A stretch of DNA of 64,000 nt from Rhodanobacteraceae bacterium (lineage in GTDB: Bacteria; Pseudomonadota; Gammaproteobacteria; Xanthomonadales; Xanthomonadaceae). The notes beneath the pieces are model-generated. The model worked only from the letters and a program-made list of their open reading frames with translations. It had not been told where the DNA came from and ran no database searches. The first letter of the stretch is position 1, and each line of letters begins with the position of its first letter. Where the stretch lies: positions 62,001-126,000 of the forward strand of contig JACKOX010000001.1 in assembly GCA_024233975.1 (NCBI GenBank), written 5' to 3'. Made by a program: the position numbers and the translations under genes. This document shows, in pieces, positions 17,299-24,932 of the stretch.

Positions 17299-18072
17299 TT
17301 ATACGAACATGCCACCCGAAACCTCGATGCGCTGGGCATTGATCCAGCGGTTCTCCGGCGACAGCAGGTTGGCGATGACGCCGCCGATATCGTCCGGCTG
17401 GCCAACCCGGCCCAGTGCCGTCTGTGAAGCGATGTAGGCGTTGAGCTCGACGTTGTCACGCACCGCGCCGCCACCAAAATCGGTTTCTATCGCGCCGGGC
17501 GCCAGCGTGTTCACGGCAATGCCGCGCGAGCCGAGCTCCTTGGCCAGATAACGACTGAGCACCTCCACCGCGCCCTTCATCGATGCGTAAGCGGCATACC
17601 CGGGGATACTGAACCGGGCCAGGCCGCTGGACACATTGAGAATGCGCCCGCCGTCGGCGATCAGCGGCAGCAACGTCTGGGTCAGGAAAAACACGCCTTT
17701 CAGGTGGATGTTCACCAGCTGGTCGAACTGGGCTTCGTCCGTATTCTCGAATGGCGCATGGACACCGACGCCGGCGTTGTTGACAAGGAAGTCAAAACGT
17801 TCGCGCCCCCAATGTGTCGCCAGACCATCAGCGACCGCCCGGGCAAAACCGGCAAAGCTGGCGCTGTCGCCAACGTTCAACTGCAGGGCAAGCGCACGGC
17901 GACCCAGCGCCTCAATCTGCGAGACCACGCCAGCGGCCTCGTCGTTGCGGTTGTGGAAGGTAATGATCACATCACTGCCCTTGCCGGCGAGAGCCAGCGC
18001 GGCATTGCGGCCCAGGCCGCGGCTGCCGCCGGTGATCAGTGCGATGGGATGGTCTGCGGTTGTCGAATTCAT
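17299..18072 (-). CDS. Short-chain dehydrogenase/reductase (SDR)
   Basis: 257 residues, classical SDR length. NAD(P)-binding TGGSRGLGRNAAL near residue 14, NNAGVG near 99, catalytic Ser in LNVSSGL, and YAAYASMKGAVE giving the YxxxK-type pair (Y-A-S-M-K). The Arg-rich TGGSRG loop suggests NADP(H). Substrate unknown; the sequence resembles FabG-like reductases of the accessory kind. The ATG at 18072 has a CTGGAGA site. It is divergently transcribed from a LysR regulator, the usual layout for a regulator controlling its neighbour, and the shared 126-bp spacer contains a T-N11-A palindrome. Confidence 0.92.
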   Translation of the reverse strand: MNSTTADHPIALITGGSRGLGRNAALALAGKGSDVIITFHNRNDEAAGVVSQIEALGRRALALQLNVGDSASFAGFARAVADGLATHWGRERFDFLVNNAGVGVHAPFENTDEAQFDQLVNIHLKGVFFLTQTLLPLIADGGRILNVSSGLARFSIPGYAAYASMKGAVEVLSRYLAKELGSRGIAVNTLAPGAIETDFGGGAVRDNVELNAYIASQTALGRVGQPDDIGGVIANLLSPENRWINAQRIEVSGGMFV

Positions 18073-18131
18073 ATCTATCTCCAGGGATGGGTGGACACCG
18101 TTTGATGCCCTGGAAACAGCCTATTGATATT

Positions 18132-18148
18132 GATTTTCATGATAAATC
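18132..18148. promoter_or_regulatory. Putative LysR-box operator
   Basis: An AT-rich imperfect palindrome with arms GATTT and AAATC seven bases apart, containing a T-N11-A pair, sits midway between the divergent SDR and LysR genes in an otherwise GC-rich region. This is the expected place and form for a LysR-type regulator binding site. Confidence 0.5.
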
Positions 18149-18198
18149 GGTAATTTACAGTTAGACTTTTCGATATTTACGAACAATTGGCCGTCGCT

Positions 18199-19149
18199 AT
18201 GGACCGTCTAGATGCCATGCGGGTGTTCGTCAAAGTGGTCGAACTGGGCAGCTTCACTCGCGCCGCCGCCGCCCTCGGTCTGCCAAAGGCCAGCGTCTCC
18301 ACCGCCGTACAGCAGCTCGAAGCCGACCTCGGCACACGCCTGCTGCATCGCACGACCCGGCGCGTTGAGCTGAGCCAGGACGGACAGGCCTGCCTTGAGC
18401 GCTGCCAGCAGGTGCTGGCCGACATTGAAGAACTCGATGGCCTGTTCCAGCAGGGGCAGAGTCTGCGCGGTCGCCTGCGTGTCGACATGCCCTACGGTGT
18501 AGCCCGCAACCAGGTGCTGCCGAATATCGCGCAGTTCCTGCAGCGGCATCCCCAGCTGGAAATCGAGCTAAGCAGCACCGACCGCCGCGTCGATCCGGTA
18601 GGCGAGGGTTTCGACTGTGTGCTGCGCGTCGGTCATCTGGACGACAACTCGCTGGTGGCGCGCCCACTGGGCCAGTTCGACATGGCCAGCTGCGCCAGCC
18701 CCGACTACCTGGCCCGCCACGGCGTGCCATCCACCATCGCCGACCTCGCTGGGCATCATCTGGTGCATTACGTCAGCCGCCTGGGTGGTCGCCCCGATGG
18801 CTTCGAATACTTCGATGGCGAGCGCTACCGCGAGCAGCCGATGGGTGGCCGATTGACGGTCAACAACTCCGATGCCTACCGCGTCGCCTGCCTCAACGGC
18901 ATGGGCATCATCCAGGTTCCGAGAATCGCCGTACTGGAGCTGCTGGCAGACGGCGAACTGATCGAGATCCTCCCGGACTTCCCAGCCGAGCCCATGCCCG
19001 TCACATTGCTTTATCCACATCGACACGGCCTGCCACCGCGCGTGCGGGCATTCATGGCATGGCTTGAAGAATTGCTGGCGCCGCGCCTTTCTCCGCTGAC
19101 CGTCGCTTCTAGCCGCAACAAGGCCGGATCAGCGCGTCGGTCCGGCTAG
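18199..19149 (+). CDS. LysR-family transcriptional regulator
   Basis: 316 residues from the ATG at 18199 (MDRLDAMRVFVKVVELGSF); a TTG four codons earlier is also open. N-terminal winged helix-turn-helix of the LysR type (FTRAAAALGLPKASVSTAVQQLEADLGTRLLHRTTRRVELSQDG), followed by a substrate-binding domain (GRLRVDMPYGVARNQVLPNIAQFLQRHPQLEIEL). The pattern is that of the regulators that often control divergent SDR or reductase genes. Likely autoregulated and controlling the SDR at 17299 through the palindrome at 18132-18148; inducer unknown. No recognisable ribosome site. Confidence 0.93.
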   Translation: MDRLDAMRVFVKVVELGSFTRAAAALGLPKASVSTAVQQLEADLGTRLLHRTTRRVELSQDGQACLERCQQVLADIEELDGLFQQGQSLRGRLRVDMPYGVARNQVLPNIAQFLQRHPQLEIELSSTDRRVDPVGEGFDCVLRVGHLDDNSLVARPLGQFDMASCASPDYLARHGVPSTIADLAGHHLVHYVSRLGGRPDGFEYFDGERYREQPMGGRLTVNNSDAYRVACLNGMGIIQVPRIAVLELLADGELIEILPDFPAEPMPVTLLYPHRHGLPPRVRAFMAWLEELLAPRLSPLTVASSRNKAGSARRSG

Positions 19150-19197
19150 CCAACACCCAAGAGGCGATGTCATCCGAGTGGCCGTCTACAAGCAGCC

Positions 19198-19755
19198 CTA
19201 CCAGGTACTACCCGCTCGCAGTTCAATGCCCAGCGCCTCGCAGATATCACGCAGCGGCTGGTCCTCGAAACGCGGTGTGAGCCAGCCGCTGACAATGTCC
19301 TCGTCGGATTCGCCGCGCGGGCTCCAGGTCCACAGGCTGTAGCCATCCTGACGCAGGCGGTCGTGCGCCTGTGAAATCAGCGAGGCGCTGTCGACGTCAT
19401 CGACAGCGTCTTCGTCGTCGTCGACATCCCAGTCAATCTGCAGGCCGACGCGCGAGGCGAGCTCATCGAGTGCCTCCATCAACACTTCCGGTTCGTCCAG
19501 CGGCACGCGGAAGCCGGACTTCCAGTCGATCACGTCGCGCAGCACGGATAGTGCCTCGTCATCGTCCGATGACTCCTGCATGCGTTCCTGCCAGTCGCCA
19601 AACTGTTGCAGCGCGGATTCCTCGTCGCCGGGATTGATCAGCAGCAGCAGGTTCCAGACCAGCTCGTCGATCGCGGCCTCGTCGTCAACCGAGCTGCCAC
19701 CTTCCGCGCTGTTGGCGAAGTTGTCGTCGGGGTCGTATTCGTTGTGGGTGCTCAT
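19198..19755 (-). CDS. Acidic cytosolic protein of unknown function
   Basis: 185 residues from the ATG at 19755 (another ATG immediately before it is equally possible; no strong ribosome site). Very acidic: long Asp/Glu runs at the N-terminus and in VDDDEDAVDDVDSASL. Trp-containing helices (ELVWNLLLLINPGDEESALQQFGDW, LRDVIDWKSGF, YSLWTWSPRGESDEDIVSGW) suggest a small alpha/beta domain. No signal peptide or membrane segment. I recall similar DUF proteins but cannot assign one safely. It follows the membrane protein at 19796-20581 on the same strand by 40 bp and may share its transcript. Confidence 0.7.
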   Translation of the reverse strand: MSTHNEYDPDDNFANSAEGGSSVDDEAAIDELVWNLLLLINPGDEESALQQFGDWQERMQESSDDDEALSVLRDVIDWKSGFRVPLDEPEVLMEALDELASRVGLQIDWDVDDDEDAVDDVDSASLISQAHDRLRQDGYSLWTWSPRGESDEDIVSGWLTPRFEDQPLRDICEALGIELRAGSTW

Positions 19756-19795
19756 CATCGATGTCATTGATCGGCTGTCTGGAGCGATTGTCGGA

Positions 19796-20581
19796 TTATT
19801 CGGCATCCGGCGCTGCTGGCGAGCGCATGGTCCAGGCGATGCCGGCCACCATGATCACCAGCAACACCGCCGAGGCGCCATAGGTGCCCAGATCAAGGCC
19901 GCCGTCGGCCACCGGCTTGGTCATCAGATCCCCGAAAGTCGCGCCAAAGGGTCGCGTCAGCACGAACGCCAGCCAGAACAGCAGCACGTGGCTCAGCTTG
20001 GTGAATTTGTATAGCAGCGCCACCAGCGCGATGGCCGAGCCGATCAGCAGCGCGCCGCCGCCAAAGCCGAGGCCGCTGTCGTCGGCGAGGTAATCGCCGA
20101 GCGCCGTGCCCAACGTATTCGACACCAGGATGGCCGCCCAGTAGAACAGCTCGGCGCGCGGTCGCCGGATGCCAGCCACCGAGAGGTTGCCTTCCACGCT
20201 GCGCCACACGAACAGCACGACCACCAGCAAGCCGGCGAGCAGCGCCGAACCCGTGGCGTAGCCGAGTCCGAGACTGCGGTCCATGAAGTCCGACATCGTG
20301 GTGCCGGCGGTGCTGGTGGTCAGGATCACCAGCCAGTACAGCGGCGGATGGAAGGCCTGCGCGCGCATCTGCAGGAACAGGCTGGCCAGGAAGATGCCGA
20401 GCAGCAGGATGGTGCTGGCGGCATAGCCGAGCCCCAGCGTCATCGAGATCAGGTCGCCGCCGGTTTCGCCCAGCGTGGTCGCTGCGATCTTGATGATCCA
20501 GAAGGCCAGCGTGACCTTGGCCACCTTGCTGGCGACATTCGGCGCGTCGGTTTCCAGTCGTTCCAGCAGCGATGAGTTCAT
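19796..20581 (-). CDS. COG4705-type integral membrane protein
   Basis: 261 residues from the ATG at 20581. About eight transmembrane helices in four repeated units, each with a short acidic turn: TTLGETGGDLISMTLGLGYAAS, TTSTAGTTMSDFMDRSLGLGYATG, SNTLGTALGDYLADDSGLGFGGG and TRPFGATFGDLMTKPVADGGLDLG. This internally repeated G-x-T-x-x-D pattern is the hallmark of the COG4705 membrane proteins, whose substrate is not established. The frame continues upstream for another 370 codons, but that part is antisense to the DbpA gene and is not coding. The gene is divergent from dbpA (132 bp between starts). Confidence 0.85.
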   Translation of the reverse strand: MNSSLLERLETDAPNVASKVAKVTLAFWIIKIAATTLGETGGDLISMTLGLGYAASTILLLGIFLASLFLQMRAQAFHPPLYWLVILTTSTAGTTMSDFMDRSLGLGYATGSALLAGLLVVVLFVWRSVEGNLSVAGIRRPRAELFYWAAILVSNTLGTALGDYLADDSGLGFGGGALLIGSAIALVALLYKFTKLSHVLLFWLAFVLTRPFGATFGDLMTKPVADGGLDLGTYGASAVLLVIMVAGIAWTMRSPAAPDAE

Positions 20582-20713
20582 CCCGGTGTCCCGTGTGGCA
20601 GGCGACACAGTATGCGGGCAGCGCATGAATCCCGGCGATACGCTTCGACGCCCGGCGCTCTGGGCACGGCAGTTTTCGACACCCTCGACGGCTGGATCGG
20701 CGATGATGCACGC

Positions 20714-22087
<1,374 letters not shown>

Positions 22088-22097
22088 CTAGACCAAA

Positions 22098-23075
22098 TCA
22101 AGCCTTGTAGCGAGCCTGCAGAAACACATTCTCTCGATGAAACTCGAGATAGCGGCGTTGACCCTCGCTGAACGTACCGACATTTCTTAACCGATCTGGA
22201 TCGAGTCCCATCTTTGTGAATGATGGTCGATGTGCAACCGGCGAAATCAGTACATCACCGTTGTTATCAAAACTTAGGAATCCGCGATCAAAGAGGTGAT
22301 CGGCATCCGGAGTCAGCAGCAGACCGTTCTCACCGTCGAGTCGCTCGACGTTGCTGGCATCGCGCCAAGGCTTGCAGTGGCTGGCCCGGAGATGCTCCTG
22401 TCTATCCACTCCAGTGAGACGACACGCAGATTCGATCTTCTGAACGTTGCTCTTGAAGAGCCCTTGCCCGCGTCGTGCGAGAACAACCGCCTTTCGCGTA
22501 GTCTCCGGGACCTGATCATCGGCAGCCACTTTGGCCAACTCGTGCTCTTCCCACTCAATCAGACCAACACCAACTTGCGAATCCTTGGAATCGGCTACGC
22601 GCAGGCCTTGGACAATTATTCGCGCCTCCCTGCCGATGACGTCGATCAAGGTGGCTGCAAATACCTCAGGCAGCAAAGTTAGGTAAACACTCTGCAACCC
22701 ATGCCCGTTCGGCTGAAGCGGCGCGTAGCGACTTGGAAGCTTCGGCGCCAACAAGGCCATGTGCTCGCTAGGACGAACCGGTCCGCGCAGTTCTACGAAC
22801 CCAACATCGACCCGCCAGCCAATGTTGTCCCAATACGCTCCCGTCTGACCAAATTCCAGCGGCTTTGGCGACTCATAGCCGTGAGAACCAATGATTCCGA
22901 TTGCCTTGACCCAACCGTCGGCGAAAGAGAAAACCACATCGCCAGGCGCCACTTCGCGCATGAACTCGTAAAAGGGATTGTGGTGGCCATTCGACTTGCG
23001 TTTTGGCGACCACAGGTAGCCGCCCGGCACCTCGTGCTGGTATGTCTGCTTCTGATTGACCCACCAGTAGCGCAT
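22098..23075 (-). CDS. HNH endonuclease with N-terminal EVE/PUA-like domain
   Basis: 325 residues from the ATG at 23075 (an in-frame ATG/GTG ten codons earlier is possible; neither has a good ribosome site). Residues 1-130 begin YWWVNQKQTYQHEVPGGYLWSPKR and include FMREVAPGDVVFSFADGWVKAIGI, the pattern of EVE/PUA-like domains that in restriction systems read modified bases. Residues about 225-300 carry an HNH_2-type nuclease: CRLTGV, ASHCKPW (His for metal), NGLLLTPDADHLFDRGFLSF (Asn and His). The combination is typical of modification-dependent nucleases or stand-alone defence proteins. It follows hipA on the same strand by 70 bp in a region of lower GC than its surroundings, so it may be cotranscribed with hipBA and probably arrived by transfer. 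Confidence 0.8.
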   Translation of the reverse strand: MRYWWVNQKQTYQHEVPGGYLWSPKRKSNGHHNPFYEFMREVAPGDVVFSFADGWVKAIGIIGSHGYESPKPLEFGQTGAYWDNIGWRVDVGFVELRGPVRPSEHMALLAPKLPSRYAPLQPNGHGLQSVYLTLLPEVFAATLIDVIGREARIIVQGLRVADSKDSQVGVGLIEWEEHELAKVAADDQVPETTRKAVVLARRGQGLFKSNVQKIESACRLTGVDRQEHLRASHCKPWRDASNVERLDGENGLLLTPDADHLFDRGFLSFDNNGDVLISPVAHRPSFTKMGLDPDRLRNVGTFSEGQRRYLEFHRENVFLQARYKA

Positions 23076-23145
23076 GCAGCCAATAGTGCCTGCCTGACAC
23101 CGCAATGGGATAGTGCTGCCATCATTCGTGGATCATGGCATTTGG

Positions 23146-24456
23146 CTACGCCAAACGCGTTGCAGCGTTAGTTAGCCCCTCGAAAACTGGCTCGACTACC
23201 GCTACTGGAAAGCCACTGGACAATTCTTTGTATACCGCTTCGACGACGTGCCCCGCCTGCGCGGCCACCTCTATGAGCAACTGTTCGCCATCAACACCGC
23301 AACGCTTCGCCATGGCTACCCACTGACGTGGCACGATGCTGCGTATCTGGTAGTGACGGTTCTTGGAAACCACGGCCATGGCGAGCTTCGCATCATATGG
23401 ATCAAGCAGGTTCGGCCCTTTCCCCATGATCGGATAGGCCGATAGCACGTCGTACAACGGCGTCATTCGGTAGGAACCACCCGCATCTAGGAAGATGCTG
23501 AAGTTCTTGGCGTGCCCGTCGGTGGCCGCCAGAAGCCAGAAAACGATCTGCGCCTTGAAGAAGTTGTGCCGATCAACGTCCGCGCTCTCTGAGCGCCGAA
23601 GCAATTCCATGATGTCCAGTACACCGGGTCCGCCTTCAGCTTCGTACTTTCGATCAGGGTGGACACCGAGCGCCTGACACATGTCCTCCTGTGGCAATCG
23701 CAGCCACCAATCGCCACGTCGCGATCGACGACGATCAAATCGCTCCACGATGAGTGCTTTCTGGTCCTCGAAGGTGGCGATCTCGGTTCGGGCAATCGGA
23801 ATCCCGAATGCCTCGACAATGCGGCTGCAAAGCCACTCGTTTTCGACGGACGTGCTGAAGTCGGCCTGCATGTTGCCGACTTTGCCCAGCGGAAGCTTGA
23901 AGATATGCGTAGTGGGCGTCGAATTTCGCGGCACGCACCAGTGATTCTCGTGCCAGAGCAGCGCGGTTTTTTCCTGCGCGCCAGCTATCGAAATACGAAA
24001 GTCATCCGGCACGCCAACTCCGAAGGCCCTGGCTACAGGTACATTTCGCAGAATCTGAGCGACGCCGGCATCGGTCAGCAGTTCGGCATCGATCTGCTGC
24101 AGACCTTCGGGCTGCACGCCTATGGGAAGCAACTGCACTGCACCTACGCAATCTCGGCCGATCTCTGCCAGCAGATCGAAAGCTGCCGTCGACCGAGCGC
24201 CGGTTCGCTGTCGAAGTCTGCGACGAATATCGCCACTGTCTGGCAGGAGATTCTCGAAATAGTTCTCGACGGAAGCTCCGCTGTGAATGCCGCCTGCTGG
24301 CAGGAGTGGCAGCGACAGTGACAGCGGTCGCGCATGCGGCGAATTCACCCAATCGGTCGTGTAGGTGAACGTCTGCACGCCGCTGCGTCGCTGTTCCCAC
24401 AACCCCACCAGATCCCCGTTGATCCAGACCGCCAGCGTGCTGGTTGGTGTCGCCAT
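23146..24456 (-). CDS. hipA: HipA serine/threonine kinase toxin
   Basis: 436 residues, full length compared with E. coli HipA. Expected elements: N-terminal couple domain (LAVWINGDLVGLWEQR), ATP loop region SIAGAQEKTALLWHENHWCVPRNSTPTTHI, nucleotide/peptide segment ENEWLCSRIVEAFGIPIARTEIATFED, catalytic loop ATDGHAKNFSIFL (Asp in DGHAKN) and the metal-binding DVLSAYP segment. HipA phosphorylates glutamyl-tRNA synthetase in E. coli and causes growth arrest; HipB neutralises it. Starts four bases after the hipB stop, so it is coupled to it. All key residues look intact, so it should be active. GC is visibly lower than in the neighbouring genes. Confidence 0.95.
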   Translation of the reverse strand: MATPTSTLAVWINGDLVGLWEQRRSGVQTFTYTTDWVNSPHARPLSLSLPLLPAGGIHSGASVENYFENLLPDSGDIRRRLRQRTGARSTAAFDLLAEIGRDCVGAVQLLPIGVQPEGLQQIDAELLTDAGVAQILRNVPVARAFGVGVPDDFRISIAGAQEKTALLWHENHWCVPRNSTPTTHIFKLPLGKVGNMQADFSTSVENEWLCSRIVEAFGIPIARTEIATFEDQKALIVERFDRRRSRRGDWWLRLPQEDMCQALGVHPDRKYEAEGGPGVLDIMELLRRSESADVDRHNFFKAQIVFWLLAATDGHAKNFSIFLDAGGSYRMTPLYDVLSAYPIMGKGPNLLDPYDAKLAMAVVSKNRHYQIRSIVPRQWVAMAKRCGVDGEQLLIEVAAQAGHVVEAVYKELSSGFPVAVVEPVFEGLTNAATRLA

Positions 24457-24460
24457 TCGC

Positions 24461-24721
24461 CTACCACTCCACCGGATGAGAGGTCAGTTCGTCACTCTGC
24501 CTTTGGGGGCGCGACTGCAGGACGATGTCCACGTCCATGGCACCCAGAAATCGCATCAGCCGATCAAGCGTGGCTTTCTCCGGATGCCGCTCCAGTGCAC
24601 TGACGGCCTGATGCGTGACACCCAGCTTTGCCGCAACCTTGGCCTGCGAGAAGCCCGCCTTGGTTCGCAATGCCTTGAGCAATGGGGAAAGTTGCTGCGG
24701 ATGTTTGATGACGTATTTCAT
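24461..24721 (-). CDS. hipB: HipB antitoxin / transcriptional repressor
   Basis: 86 residues from the ATG at 24721. Xre-type helix-turn-helix: LRTKAGFSQAKVAAKLGVTHQAVSALERHPEKATLDRLMRFL. The C-terminal QRQSDELTSHPVEW is a short flexible tail as in HipB, which uses it in toxin control and proteolysis. HipB binds HipA and represses its own operon by binding palindromes upstream; four candidate palindromes on a 27-bp pitch lie at 24749-24845 just before this gene. A TTG three codons upstream is also open, but the ATG matches the family better. Ribosome site is weak. Confidence 0.93.
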   Translation of the reverse strand: MKYVIKHPQQLSPLLKALRTKAGFSQAKVAAKLGVTHQAVSALERHPEKATLDRLMRFLGAMDVDIVLQSRPQRQSDELTSHPVEW

Positions 24722-24748
24722 GGCGTTCAATCTAGGGTGGAGCTTATT

Positions 24749-24845
24749 TCAATGTATAAGTTGAAATGCGTGGATTCAATTTATAGGTTGAATCTACAAA
24801 AATCAATCTATAAGTTGAATTTGACACGATCAACTTGTGAGTTGA
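24749..24845. promoter_or_regulatory. Array of four HipB-type operators, TCAA-N8-TTGA, 27-bp pitch
   Basis: Four palindromes with the half-sites TCAA and TTGA separated by exactly eight bases start at 24749, 24776, 24803 and 24830; each is 27 bp from the next. Spacers are tgtataag, tttatagg, tctataag and cttgtgag, so the spacer is also partly conserved in the first three. E. coli hipBA has several operators with a different half-site and also an N8 spacer, so this is a diverged version of the same design, placed directly upstream of hipB. The AT-rich block stands out from the surrounding DNA. Confidence 0.85.
24751..24779 (-). promoter_or_regulatory. Candidate hipBA promoter overlapping two operators
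   Basis: On the minus strand a TTGAAT (24774-24779) and a TACATT (24751-24756) are 17 bp apart, an acceptable -35/-10 pair about 30 bases before the hipB start. The -35 overlaps the second operator and the -10 overlaps the first, so bound repressor would block polymerase. The -10 is weak, and similar pairs exist one repeat further upstream. Confidence 0.4.
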
Positions 24846-24886
24846 TTTATCCGAACCCAGGCCTCCGCTGGCTGCGCCAAACGAAG

Positions 24887-24909
24887 AAGGGCGGCCATTG
24901 GCCGCCCTT
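24887..24909. terminator. Hairpin terminator downstream of aceE
   Basis: Inverted repeat AAGGGCGGCC / GGCCGCCCTT with a very short loop, 23 bases before the aceE stop on its downstream side. On the plus strand it is followed by GTTTGTTT; on the minus strand (the aceE direction) by CTTCGTTTGG, a weaker T tract. It separates aceE from the hipBA operator array. Confidence 0.65.
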
Positions 24910-24932
24910 GTTTGTTTCCTGTTGCTTCGTCA

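Noticed and set aside
23330..23346. TGGCAC-containing sigma-54-like element
   Set aside because: Lies inside hipA coding sequence, on the strand opposite to it, with no palindromes or gene start after it.
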